This document shows positions 16,930-25,457 of a stretch of 48,424 nucleotides of DNA, piece by piece. The notes below the pieces were generated by a model, which did no database searches, was not told the origin of the DNA, and saw only the letters and a list, made by a program, of their open reading frames with translations. The stretch's first letter is position 1; each line of letters opens with the position of its first letter. The DNA comes from Chloroflexota bacterium (lineage in GTDB: Bacteria; Chloroflexota; Anaerolineae; Anaerolineales; Anaerolineaceae), in assembly GCA_021372725.1 (NCBI GenBank), contig JAJFTV010000117.1, positions 1 to 48,424 of the forward strand. The letters run 5' to 3'. Both the position numbers and the translations under genes were made by a program.

Positions 16930-17056
16930 GAGGCTGTCTCAAAAGCAGACAGTCCCTTTTCTTATTCCCATTGATGATCCCTACTTGTGACAAAATGATT
17001 CTACACCGTATCTTTTCAACATTATAAAGTTTGAATTTGACTTTTGAGACAGCCTC
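16930..17056. mobile_element. 127-bp MITE-like element with perfect 16-bp terminal inverted repeats
   Basis: GAGGCTGTCTCAAAAG at 16930-16945 is repeated perfectly inverted at 17041-17056. The ends resemble those of transposons of the IS1182/IS4-like type with GGCTGTCYCAAAA ends (recollection, not searched). The 95-bp interior encodes nothing. It sits between convergent genes. No clear target duplication. The 14-bp sequence GGCTGTCCCAAAAG inside the first repeat (complement of 246-259) matches this end at 13 of 14 bases. Confidence 0.65.
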
Positions 17057-17064
17057 CCGCCCTG

Positions 17065-18012
17065 CTAATCTTCAAACAACCATTTATTCTGCAGCATGGT
17101 CTCAAGCTCTGCACCGGTCAGGTGGAGTTTTGTTTTTACCATGGCCACATATTCGGCGGGTTCAAAGATTGGCCAGTCGGTGGCGAAGAGTACGTGCTCC
17201 ACTCCCCAGCGGCGGATTTGATCGGTAATTCTGATTTCCTGTTCAGGCGTAAGAGCCATGGTCAACGGTTTGGAACCGTCGGAGATGACCGCCGCGATAT
17301 CCATGACAAAGCGTTTTTTATCGAGCTGTGGATTTTTCTCAAATCCCTCGATGAATGCATCGAACATCTCGATCATTTTATCGGTAAACCCACCGCAGCC
17401 GAGGTGCGCCATTTGAATTTTCAGGTTTGGCAGCTTTGAGACAATTTCGTCCATAAATATCTGTGCATCACCGGCCCCAAACTGCGGGCTGCGGCTGAGA
17501 AAATGGATTAATACTGGCAGGTTCAGTTTGTCGGCATGGGTCAGTACATTTTTGAGCGCTGCCAGGTGTTCAGGTTGGCGCAGATCTACATTGGAATTGG
17601 TAAAATGCAGCTTGAGACCGTGCAGACCCAACTGGTTTACGCAACGGTCCATTTCTTCGATGGAATAAGCTTTCAATGGGTTGATGCTGAAGAAGGGGAA
17701 AAGCCTGTCAGGATATTTGGCAACCTCGTGGGCAGTGAAATCATTTTCAAATTTCACCATTTCGTATTCTTCCTCTGCCGGAACATTCAAAAAATCCATC
17801 CCCCACTGATAAGCATTGGACAGCGCAAATGCCTTTTGTACACCTGAGGCATCGAGCACGGCGATCATGTCATCTGCGTTGCGCCGGCTGGGTTTGAAAC
17901 TCCCCAGCACCTCTTCGGACAGCTTTTCGGTCATCCGGCATGCGACTTCCTCGGAGGTCAGATGCATATGATAATCGGCAAATGGTGGTAAGGATTGGGA
18001 AGGTTTTATCAT
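17065..18012 (-). CDS. Amidohydrolase family 2 (TIM-barrel metal-dependent hydrolase)
   Basis: 315 residues. N-terminal metal motif DYHMH near residue 13, GLHGLKLHF in the middle (Lys region), LPVLIHF with the next His, QMAHLGCGG, and the metal Asp in LFATDWPIFEP near residue 285. This order is that of the amidohydrolase-2 group, which includes decarboxylases and lactonases such as 2-pyrone-4,6-dicarboxylate hydrolase. Actual reaction unknown. AAGGAT precedes the ATG. Single gene, convergent with the glycosyltransferase. Confidence 0.8.
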   Translation of the reverse strand: MIKPSQSLPPFADYHMHLTSEEVACRMTEKLSEEVLGSFKPSRRNADDMIAVLDASGVQKAFALSNAYQWGMDFLNVPAEEEYEMVKFENDFTAHEVAKYPDRLFPFFSINPLKAYSIEEMDRCVNQLGLHGLKLHFTNSNVDLRQPEHLAALKNVLTHADKLNLPVLIHFLSRSPQFGAGDAQIFMDEIVSKLPNLKIQMAHLGCGGFTDKMIEMFDAFIEGFEKNPQLDKKRFVMDIAAVISDGSKPLTMALTPEQEIRITDQIRRWGVEHVLFATDWPIFEPAEYVAMVKTKLHLTGAELETMLQNKWLFED

Positions 18013-18081
18013 TGATTTGATCCTTTTTTAAGTTTTGTTATGATTTTACCAAACGATTTTACTCAAATTAATACGATATAG

Positions 18082-18098
18082 TATAATCTTATACTGGG
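18082..18098 (+). promoter_or_regulatory. -10-like TATAAT within a short dyad before the 54-aa gene
   Basis: TATAAT at 18082-18087 is part of the inverted repeat AGTATAA-TC-TTATACT. A consensus -35 is not obvious. It could be the promoter, with operator, of the small membrane protein and possibly of fhs. Confidence 0.35.
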
Positions 18099-18146
18099 AA
18101 AGAATGCTTTTAACGAAGCAGTTGGATTTTATCATGCGAGACAGAA

Positions 18147-18311
18147 ATGGCTTTTATAGTTGCTTTTGCGACATTGGTCAGTCTGCCGGTGTCAGATTAT
18201 CTGATCAGAAAAAAAGGATATTCGTATCCCAAGGCGATGTCTGTAGCCTTACTTGTATGCTGGGCAGTTACTGCCATAGTCTCACTGATTGTAAAATGGA
18301 TCACCTCATAA
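18147..18311 (+). CDS. Small two-helix membrane protein (54 aa)
   Basis: ATG 18147 to TAA 18309. The product begins MAFIVAFATLVSLPVSDYL, has a basic turn (IRKKGYSYPK), then AMSVALLVCWAVTAIVSLIV and ends KWITS. Two hydrophobic segments with a positively charged loop suggest a hairpin in the membrane. The frame has coding-like character although it is short. The ribosome-binding site is weak. No family recognised. It lies 144 bp before fhs on the same strand. Confidence 0.5.
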   Translation: MAFIVAFATLVSLPVSDYLIRKKGYSYPKAMSVALLVCWAVTAIVSLIVKWITS

Positions 18312-18455
18312 TTCTTGACGATATGTGAAAGGTACAAAGGTTTATAAAACCAGACATCTTCCAAGGTATTCGTGTGTAAAAAATCAAATCGAGTTTTCAA
18401 ATGATGAGGTTTTTGTTAAACATAATACAAGCTAGTCATTGAAAGGAGCAAAGAT

Positions 18456-20375
18456 ATGAGTGTTATTGAAAGAAGGCCTTTTGAAGCAATTCCGCTGAAA
18501 AGGCACACACCGGTTCCCTCTGATATTGAAATTGCCCAGGAATCATCGCTAAAACCCATTACCCAAATTGCCGAGGAATTAGGCATTCTTCCGGAAGAAT
18601 TGGAATTATTTGGCCCGTACAAGGCCAAGGTAAAGTTGGAGATTCTGGATCGATTAAAAGATGTTCCTGATGGAAAGTACGTGGATGTGACTGCAATTAC
18701 TCCCACTCCATTGGGTGAAGGAAAGACAACCACCACTGTTGGTGTGAGCCAGGCTCTTGGTGCGCATCTTGGGTATCGAACCATGACGGTCATCCGTCAA
18801 CCCAGCCAGGGCCCTACGTTCGGTATCAAGGGCGGAGCAGCCGGCGGTGGATACAGCCAGGTCATCCCAATGGAGGATTTCAATCTGCATCTGACCGGGG
18901 ATATCCATGCCATTACTGCATCCCACAACCTGCTGGCGGCTGCCCTGGATGTGCGCATGTTCCACGAGGCATATCAAGATGATGACAAACTGTTCGAGGC
19001 CTTGTTCCCCAAAAATAAACAGGGAAAACGAAAATTCGGCCTTGGAATGCTGAACAGATTGAAAAAACTCGGCATTGACAAGACAAATCCCGACGATCTT
19101 ACTCCTTCTGAACGCAAACAAATGGTCCGCCTGGACATCGACCCCGATACCATTACCTGGCGGCGTGTCATTGATACGAGTGACCGGATGCTGCGTGTGA
19201 TCAAGACCGGCCTCGGGCCTCAGGAACGCGGTCGTGTGGTTCGGGAAACGGGCTTTGATATCACCGTTGCCAGTGAAATTATGGCCATCCTGGCGCTGAC
19301 CACAAGTTTACAGGATATGCGCCGCCGATTGGGTGATATGGTCATTGGATTGAATAAAAGCGGTGAAGCGGTTACCGCGGATGATTTGGGTGTGGCAGGC
19401 GCCCTCACCGTTTTAATGCGCGATGCCATCAAGCCAAATCTGATGCAGACGCTTGAAGGAACGCCCGTCTTTGTTCATGCAGGCCCATTTGCCAATATCG
19501 CTCATGGCAACAGTTCCATCATTGCCGATAAAATCGGTTTGAAACTGGCTGATTACACCATCACAGAGTCCGGTTTCGGTGCTGACATGGGTATGGAGAA
19601 GTTCTTTGATATCAAGTGCCGCTACTCCAACCTGATCCCCAATGCCGTGGTATTGGTTTCCACTATTCGGGCGCTCAAGATGCATGGCGGCGGCCCAACC
19701 GTGATTGCCGGAAAACCACTGGCCCGTGAATACATCGATGAGAATCTGGATCTGCTGCGTGCAGGGATCCCGAATATGGTTCAGCATATCAGGAATGCCA
19801 GAAAATATGGCATCCCGGTTGTTGTTGCGGTCAACAGTTTTGCTACGGATACCCCGAATGAACTCGAAATGGTTCGAAAAGCAGCCATTGAAGAAGGCGG
19901 CGCGCTGGATGCCGTGGTGTGCACTCACTGGGCAATGGGTGGTGAAGGGGCAGTTGACCTGGCCAAAGCGGTGGTCAAAGCCTGCAACCAGCCCTCCAAG
20001 TTCGAATTCCTATACCCGTTGGATATCCCGATTAAAGAAAAAATCGAAATTATCGCCCGTGAGATTTACGGCGCAGACGGGGTGGATTACGAACCTCTCG
20101 CTGAAGAGCGGATTCAATCTTATACCCAGCTTGGGTTTGATAAATTACCTATCTGTATGGCCAAGACCCATCTCAGTTTTAGCCATGAACCCAGTTGGAA
20201 GGGTGTACCGAAAAATTACCGTATCCCGATTCGTGACATCCGCGCATCGGTAGGCGCCGGCTTCATCTACCCGATCCTGGGGGAAATGAGCACCATGCCC
20301 GGGCTTCCCACACGCCCAGGTTTCTTTGATATTGACATTGATCTCGAGACGGGCCGCGTCCTCGGTCTTTCTTAA
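18456..20375 (+). CDS. fhs: Formate--tetrahydrofolate ligase, long form
   Basis: 639 residues; the usual bacterial enzyme has about 555-560. It makes 10-formyl-THF from formate, THF and ATP, the entry step of the methyl branch of folate one-carbon metabolism. P-loop-like [15 protein letters not shown] near residue 82, [66 protein letters not shown] and [14 protein letters not shown] are all family blocks. The extra length is an insertion around residues 180-240 (from [13 protein letters not shown] to [10 protein letters not shown]) plus an N-terminal extension, as in the eukaryotic C1-THF synthase domain. AAGGAG precedes the ATG and a strong terminator follows, so it may be monocistronic. Confidence 0.95.
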   Translation: MSVIERRPFEAIPLKRHTPVPSDIEIAQESSLKPITQIAEELGILPEELELFGPYKAKVKLEILDRLKDVPDGKYVDVTAITPTPLGEGKTTTTVGVSQALGAHLGYRTMTVIRQPSQGPTFGIKGGAAGGGYSQVIPMEDFNLHLTGDIHAITASHNLLAAALDVRMFHEAYQDDDKLFEALFPKNKQGKRKFGLGMLNRLKKLGIDKTNPDDLTPSERKQMVRLDIDPDTITWRRVIDTSDRMLRVIKTGLGPQERGRVVRETGFDITVASEIMAILALTTSLQDMRRRLGDMVIGLNKSGEAVTADDLGVAGALTVLMRDAIKPNLMQTLEGTPVFVHAGPFANIAHGNSSIIADKIGLKLADYTITESGFGADMGMEKFFDIKCRYSNLIPNAVVLVSTIRALKMHGGGPTVIAGKPLAREYIDENLDLLRAGIPNMVQHIRNARKYGIPVVVAVNSFATDTPNELEMVRKAAIEEGGALDAVVCTHWAMGGEGAVDLAKAVVKACNQPSKFEFLYPLDIPIKEKIEIIAREIYGADGVDYEPLAEERIQSYTQLGFDKLPICMAKTHLSFSHEPSWKGVPKNYRIPIRDIRASVGAGFIYPILGEMSTMPGLPTRPGFFDIDIDLETGRVLGLS

Positions 20376-20396
20376 GATTCATCCGAAAAGTTTGTA

Positions 20397-20430
20397 CCTG
20401 GCAAATCCGTAACGATTTGCCAGGTTTTTT
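20397..20430 (+). terminator. Rho-independent terminator of fhs
   Basis: Perfect 11-bp arms CCTGGCAAATC (20397-20407) and GATTTGCCAGG (20414-20424), 6-nt loop, six T's (20425-20430). Confidence 0.95.
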
Positions 20431-20565
20431 ATTAATCAGACATTCATAATAAACATTTTATGGTAACTGGTAAAATACATTTTTTATATACAAAGGAGCA
20501 GACAATAAGAAATGATCGAACTTTTTCCTATCAATGATCCACGACAACCGGTTTTGCAGTTTCCC

Positions 20566-20766
20566 TCAGTCTTTGTTGGTTTTGATTTTCAACAGTGCAT
20601 ACAAAGGGCAAAAACCGACTATGCCGGTGAGCAGCAAAACTGCACCAAGAACGATGAAGAGTATCCCGAGGCCGCCGGTCACGGCACCGGTAAAGTAAAG
20701 TGCCAATAAGACGATTCCCACGATAACACGGATGATCCGATCCAGACCTGACTCATTTGTTTTCAT
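20566..20766 (-). CDS. DUF2892 (YgaP-type) small membrane protein
   Basis: 66 residues. The N-terminus ESGLDRIIRVIVGIVLLAL, the central Gly-rich helix and the C-terminal GFCPLYALLKI are the DUF2892 pattern: two transmembrane helices with a conserved Cys-Pro. The molecular role is not established; relatives are fused to or found near rhodanese domains. AGGAG lies before the ATG. Convergent with fhs. Confidence 0.85.
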   Translation of the reverse strand: MKTNESGLDRIIRVIVGIVLLALYFTGAVTGGLGILFIVLGAVLLLTGIVGFCPLYALLKIKTNKD

Positions 20767-20974
20767 TTCAAATTCTCCTGTTGAATTCGATTTTTTGATA
20801 TTACGTTTCCACCCATTTAGATGTGGATATTCGATAAAAGTTACAGATACTATCCGATATCCTTGTATTTGATTATATAATATTACTCTGATCTTCTTTA
20901 ATCAGCAAAGCAAGGGGAGTGAATGGATTAAGAAGCCAAACTCTATCGTATACACCAGGCTCCTAAAGAATCAC

Positions 20975-21011
20975 TTGCAAGTATAAGTATCTTGATGTAT
21001 GATATATCATA
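20975..21011 (+). promoter_or_regulatory. Promoter and 14-bp palindromic operator of the GntR/aminomutase operon
   Basis: -35 TTGCAA (20975-20980), 17-bp spacer, -10 TATGAT (20998-21003). The perfect palindrome TATGATATATCATA (20998-21011) starts exactly on the -10 box, so a bound repressor would block initiation. The GntR gene starts 7-25 nt downstream, which fits autorepression. Similar 12/14 sites occur at 34104 and 34224. Confidence 0.7.
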
Positions 21012-21017
21012 TATTAT

Positions 21018-21749
21018 GTGAATTCAAAAAATCTGATGGAAACTCGAATAAACCCAATTTCAACTCCCATATCTCTTGAAAAATTCGCATACGAATCTAT
21101 CAAGAATGCAATCATCCTGTTTCAACTGGTTCCCGGGCAAAGCCTGGTGGAAAGCGAATTGGCATCCAGACTGGGTATCAGTAAAACCCCTGTACGTGAT
21201 GCTTTATTAAGACTTGAGCGGGAAGGCCTCGTAAAAAAGGTTACGTACCGGGGTACCTATGTCGCTGAGATAACCAACAAGGGGATTGCCGATATCTTCA
21301 TGATCAGGGCTCAACTTGAAAGTCTGGCAGCCCGTCTGGTATGCGATAAATTGACCCAAGAAGACATTGTTCAAGCCCAGAATTATATCCATCTGATGGA
21401 AGAATCAATACAGAAAGGAGAAATAAAAGAGGCTTCAGCACATAACAAGGACTTTCATGATTTGATTATCTCAAAAGCAGACAGTGAATGGCTCTGCCAA
21501 ATTCTGGCAAATCTGGATGATCATTTAAAGAGATATCGTATTCTTTCCAACTACCAGAGTGGCCGGCTTGAGAAATCCACTCAGGAGCATCAACTTGTTC
21601 TGGATGCTGTGATCGGGAAAGATCCGGATAATGCTGAAAACTTAATGAAGCAACATATCCTCAGTGTTTTGGAGGATCTGGAATCCCAGGATGATTTGAA
21701 TAATCTGGTTCAAAAAGCCAGTCAACAATTTGACAAATCATCCCAATAA
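21018..21749 (+). CDS. GntR-family (FCD-type) transcriptional regulator
   Basis: 243 residues from GTG 21018; ATG 21036 is an equally possible start and neither has a good Shine-Dalgarno. The N-terminal winged helix has LVPGQSLVESELASRLGISK and TPVRDALLRLEREGLVKK, the GntR hallmark. The C-terminal FCD domain (about residues 90-230) has RAQLESLAARLVCDK, HNKDFHDLIISKA and HQLVLDAVIGKDPDNAENLMKQH, which carry metal/effector-binding Asp and His. FCD regulators usually respond to organic or amino acids and repress the adjacent catabolic operon. The next gene starts 18 bp later. Confidence 0.9.
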   Translation: MNSKNLMETRINPISTPISLEKFAYESIKNAIILFQLVPGQSLVESELASRLGISKTPVRDALLRLEREGLVKKVTYRGTYVAEITNKGIADIFMIRAQLESLAARLVCDKLTQEDIVQAQNYIHLMEESIQKGEIKEASAHNKDFHDLIISKADSEWLCQILANLDDHLKRYRILSNYQSGRLEKSTQEHQLVLDAVIGKDPDNAENLMKQHILSVLEDLESQDDLNNLVQKASQQFDKSSQ

Positions 21750-21767
21750 TACCTAAGGAGTAGTTAA

Positions 21768-23237
21768 ATGTCACAAAAATTTCAATACAGATATCAGTTG
21801 TACAAACATCTCCAGGCGAATTCTGCCAGTATTTATGCGGAATGCCGTCAAGCTGGTGAGGAAATAGGCATCACCCCTGAGATGAAAAATAATATCGGTG
21901 CCACTGGCGCGATTTCTGGCTGCCATGGATTACTTTCCCGCGAAGTATCAGAAGCAATGCACGCCTACGCCCGTAAAGTTGTCCACAGCTCTGTTCTGGA
22001 TGAAGAACTGCGCGATGTGATTAAATCAGTCTATGGTGATGAGTATGATGCCGCTTTGACCAATACTTGTGAAGGCGGTCTGGTAATTTGTTATGATGTT
22101 CTCTATGCACCGCCCATGGCTGGCCGGGGTGATAATTATCGCGGTCGTTACCTGGCCCCCTACGAACGGCACATGCATCATCAAGGCGCCTATGGCCGCC
22201 CGTTCCCGCCAAAATATAAAGAGGTCAATGCAGAGCGTGGCGAAGCAGCCGGCGAGTTGGGTGTGACCGGAAAACGCCAGACTAACCTCGAAACTGTTTA
22301 TGTTCGTCTTGAAGGCGCTGACTACAGCCTGCATGGAATCAAACATAACCCCGTCCAAAATCTGTTGCATGTCGATGCGAAGAAATCGCTTGATCATTTT
22401 GCTGAACTCTCCGAACGACATCAGGAACTTCTCGTAGGCTATGCCAGCCTTGCTTATGACACCCCCGGATACGGGTATGGTGACAAGAATGCCAACGGTG
22501 CTCCCGAGCTCCAGGTTGGCCTTGGTAAATTAGCCAGGAAATATGATGTTCCTTACATTGTGGATAATGCCTGGGGTGTTCCTTTCCTGGGTTGCGACAT
22601 CCGAAAAATCAACGCCGATGCGATCATCTATAGCATGGACAAAGCTTCCGGTGCCCCGACCTGCGGTATGATCATTGGCAAATCCGAATCAATGGTTCCG
22701 ATCCGCCGCGCGATGGGTATTCATGGCGCCCGCTATGGAACATTGTCATCTCATGGAAAAGCAGCTCATGTTGGCTTCGATCCCGGTAAAGAAGCATTGG
22801 TTGGTGCCATCGCCGCATTGAAAATCTTGCGCGATCACCCCGAAATCACCACAAATGCCTTGAATGGTCTTTACAGCATTGCACTTGAAGAATTTGAAAA
22901 ATTGCCTGCTCCATTGAAAAAAGGTTGGAAAATTACGAAATCTGTCAACAGCAATTCTGTTGAGCTGAACTACGAGGATACCTGGGCCGGAGATAAATTC
23001 GGTATTCCGATCTTCTCTATTGAAGATATGTATGCCGGCAGCCATATCCTCCAGAATGGTATGTCTCAAATGGGTATTGTTCCCACAATCGCATACGATG
23101 CCAACATCTTCATCTCAAATGGTATCGGTAACATTGATGAAGAAGGCCGGTTGATGGAAAAAGAAACCCGTCTGATCGTCAAAGGTGTCTTGAAGACAGT
23201 CGAGATTATTTCAAAGTATGCTGGTCTTCTGGATTAA
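21768..23237 (+). CDS. PLP-dependent enzyme, fold type I (aminotransferase class V / SelA-like), function unassigned
   Basis: 489 residues. Fold-type-I features: cofactor-stacking region around ALTNTCEGGLVICYDVL, the Asp that binds the pyridine N in YIVDNAWGVPF near residue 267, and the Schiff-base Lys in IIYSMDKASGAP near residue 290, followed by the Gly-rich TCGMIIGK. An unusual block RYLAPYERHMHHQGAYGRPF near residue 125 is rich in His and Tyr and may form the substrate pocket. I cannot place it in a named family. AAGGAG precedes the ATG. As first structural gene of the operon it could cleave, racemise or eliminate an amino acid that enters or leaves the aminomutase step. Confidence 0.75.
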   Translation: MSQKFQYRYQLYKHLQANSASIYAECRQAGEEIGITPEMKNNIGATGAISGCHGLLSREVSEAMHAYARKVVHSSVLDEELRDVIKSVYGDEYDAALTNTCEGGLVICYDVLYAPPMAGRGDNYRGRYLAPYERHMHHQGAYGRPFPPKYKEVNAERGEAAGELGVTGKRQTNLETVYVRLEGADYSLHGIKHNPVQNLLHVDAKKSLDHFAELSERHQELLVGYASLAYDTPGYGYGDKNANGAPELQVGLGKLARKYDVPYIVDNAWGVPFLGCDIRKINADAIIYSMDKASGAPTCGMIIGKSESMVPIRRAMGIHGARYGTLSSHGKAAHVGFDPGKEALVGAIAALKILRDHPEITTNALNGLYSIALEEFEKLPAPLKKGWKITKSVNSNSVELNYEDTWAGDKFGIPIFSIEDMYAGSHILQNGMSQMGIVPTIAYDANIFISNGIGNIDEEGRLMEKETRLIVKGVLKTVEIISKYAGLLD

Positions 23238-23273
23238 TTAAATCTTTACAACGCGGTAATTTTTCACAGCTAA

Positions 23274-23322
23274 AGGTAATGAGTCAGTGGCTTTATGATA
23301 GCCAAGGCGCTGCTCATTACCT
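23274..23322 (+). terminator. Composite hairpin between the PLP gene and the aminomutase genes
   Basis: Outer arms AGGTAATGAG (23274-23283) and CTCATTACCT (23313-23322), extended by CAG/CTG and an inner TGGCT/AGCCA stem, followed by GATGTTTTTATCTTTTT. It could be a partial terminator or processing site that sets the ratio between the PLP enzyme and the downstream genes. No new promoter is obvious before 23362. Confidence 0.6.
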
Positions 23323-23361
23323 GATGTTTTTATCTTTTTGATATGATCCAAAAGGTGAAAT

Positions 23362-23598
23362 ATGATGGAAACACGGGCAATCGACAAAGTATGTGACACG
23401 ATTGATATCGAAACATTTTTAATCTGCCAGAATGAAGAAGAAGCAAAAGAAATTTCGTACAAATTGGCAAGCGAATTAAATCTGGGAAGATGCGATATCG
23501 TTTTCCTTGAGCATAAAGGGCTGGGTGCACGGGTTCGATTGCGCAGCTATATTCACCGTCCAGGGGATCATTACAAATGGCTGGAAAAGGGAGAATAA
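23362..23598 (+). CDS. Small protein resembling the N-terminal domain of lysine 5,6-aminomutase beta subunit
   Basis: 78 residues, beta-alpha-beta pattern (ETFLICQNEEEAKEISYKLA, ELNLGRCDIVFLEHKGLGAR, VRLRSYIH). Its layout matches the small dimerisation domain that precedes the cobalamin domain in KamE of lysine 5,6-aminomutase. In this operon that piece is a separate gene ending 3 bp before the 611-residue mutase-like protein, so a small subunit of the same enzyme is the best guess. The similarity is by eye and weak. AAGGTGA is the ribosome site; the start is ATGATG. Confidence 0.5.
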   Translation: MMETRAIDKVCDTIDIETFLICQNEEEAKEISYKLASELNLGRCDIVFLEHKGLGARVRLRSYIHRPGDHYKWLEKGE

Positions 23599-23601
23599 TC
23601 C

Positions 23602-25437
23602 ATGAAAACCGTTATTCTTGCACCTCTTGATCCTGTCCATGATAATGCAGTCAAACTGATAAAAAGGAAATTGACTGACCTGGGATATGATGCAATTGCC
23701 ATGCGGCCAGGAACTACCGTCGAGGAAGTGATTCAACTGGCTCAGGAGAAACATCCTGCTGCAGTTCTTGTCAGTAGAACACTCGGTTATAAAGTTGCCG
23801 AAACCTTGAGCAGATTGATCGATCTTGCTGACGCGGCAGGCGTACGTGAACAAACGCGCTTTGGCGTTGGAGGGATGGCTTTAACAAAAGAGACCGGTGC
23901 CGAGTTGGGTTTTGACGCCACATTTATTGGGGAACTGGATATCAAGAAGGTTGTCAACTTTATTGAAGGTAAACAGGCGAACATTATTGGTGTGGATGAT
24001 TCCTCGTTGGGTAAAAAAGAAAAACCGGATATTGTTGCCGGCTTCAGCTATGAATTTCGTGACAAACAAATTGAACGTTTGCTGGATCAGATCACCGATC
24101 AAATTCTGGTTTGGGCCGGGAATAAGAACAGCAATGGTGTTGAGCGGGCAAAATTACGGGCTGAGATGATCGCCGAAAAGGTTTCCAGCCCGGATTCGAT
24201 CGACAATGGTTCAATTCGTGAAAAGCTCCAAAAAAAATATATTCAACTGTGTGACCCCGAGATACAGGCTTTTTACCACGATCAGCAATTACCCGCCGGC
24301 GTTCGCTGGTTAAGCAAAGAGGAAAGGGAAAACCTGCCTGATCTTTATCATCAAAAAATTGATGTGACAAACACCTTGCGGCATAATGGGCAGAAAACGC
24401 TTTTCTTTGCACAATATGGAACTGGCTGTCCCATTATGGATGTCGTCCATATTCGTATCGCCGAAGCCTGGGGGATTGATGGCGTCTTGCATTTTGATCC
24501 GTCCTGGGGAGCGCAAAAAGAAGGCCTGCTGGAAGGGTATCTCTCTCATGAGCACGACGGCACAATCCTGACTCTGGAAAATCTAAAATTCATTAAGCAT
24601 TACATGGAATCTTCAACCATCTGGAATGTTCGCGGTCACCGTGGGTTGAACACCCCGGAAACGCAGGTGCTGGCTCATGCGGCCGGTGCAGATATTCTGA
24701 AAATTAACATTCCCTATGGCAGCACCGGCGGGGGTACCGATCCGGCCCGCTTGACGGTGGATGGGCTGTACTCCTTAAGACTTGCGGCGGAGTATGGGCT
24801 GCCATTTGATATTCCGGGCAATGACGAATTAAGTGGTGTGCCCCCTCATAAAACATTTGCCGGCTTATTAATCATGATGGCACTTGGGTTAAAATTGGGT
24901 GCAAAACCAATTCCCAAACCTTTGATGTGCCTTTCGCCATACATGACCATTTATGGCCGGATGGATGACAATTTTGTTGATATGAACCTTGCCAAACTAT
25001 CTGTATGGCAGGATATCATCGACACACCTGTCTGGCCTGGTGAACCGATTGGGTTCATGACCCATACACCCGAAAGAGTCCAATCCTCCATGAGTACCGC
25101 CCTCCATGCAGCACTGGCCTGTAGCGCAGGAGTCACTGCCGCAACGATTGCCTCATCCGACGAGGCATACTCAAAGGGGCCCATATCCTCCCAGGCACGG
25201 GTTGATACACTCCGGGCGGTTAAAGATGCCCTAAGGTTTGTTGGAAATACATCATTTCAATCAACGCCCCAATCCCAGATCATCAGAGAAGAGATTCACC
25301 AACAAATTATTGACGTATTGAAAATCATCAGTGGACGAGGCGATTTTGTCGCATCGATCTACGAAGGCCATTTAGGGAATGAGGAAGATGGATTATTCCC
25401 CGGCCGTACCGGCAAAGATACCATCATCGCTTACTAA
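23602..25437 (+). CDS. Cobalamin-dependent aminomutase-like protein (N-terminal B12 domain fused to TIM barrel)
   Basis: 611 residues. Residues 1 to about 130 form a Rossmann-like cobalamin-binding domain: DPVHDNA at 10-16 in place of DxHxxG, HPAAVLVSRTLGYK, then RFGVGGMALTKETGAELGFD, ordered as in KamE. After a helical linker, residues about 255-600 form a barrel with FFAQYGTGCPIMDVVHIRIAEAWGIDG, AHAAGADILKINIPYGSTGGGT and GLPFDIPGNDELSGVPPHKT (each cited in part); PYGSTGG matches the PLP-phosphate region of KamD. Lysine/ornithine aminomutases use AdoCbl and PLP to move a terminal amino group to the adjacent carbon. In OraE the B12 domain is C-terminal, so this order is permuted. Substrate unknown. 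Confidence 0.6.
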   Translation: MKTVILAPLDPVHDNAVKLIKRKLTDLGYDAIAMRPGTTVEEVIQLAQEKHPAAVLVSRTLGYKVAETLSRLIDLADAAGVREQTRFGVGGMALTKETGAELGFDATFIGELDIKKVVNFIEGKQANIIGVDDSSLGKKEKPDIVAGFSYEFRDKQIERLLDQITDQILVWAGNKNSNGVERAKLRAEMIAEKVSSPDSIDNGSIREKLQKKYIQLCDPEIQAFYHDQQLPAGVRWLSKEERENLPDLYHQKIDVTNTLRHNGQKTLFFAQYGTGCPIMDVVHIRIAEAWGIDGVLHFDPSWGAQKEGLLEGYLSHEHDGTILTLENLKFIKHYMESSTIWNVRGHRGLNTPETQVLAHAAGADILKINIPYGSTGGGTDPARLTVDGLYSLRLAAEYGLPFDIPGNDELSGVPPHKTFAGLLIMMALGLKLGAKPIPKPLMCLSPYMTIYGRMDDNFVDMNLAKLSVWQDIIDTPVWPGEPIGFMTHTPERVQSSMSTALHAALACSAGVTAATIASSDEAYSKGPISSQARVDTLRAVKDALRFVGNTSFQSTPQSQIIREEIHQQIIDVLKIISGRGDFVASIYEGHLGNEEDGLFPGRTGKDTIIAY

Positions 25438-25457
25438 ATGGAAACCTGGATTACACC

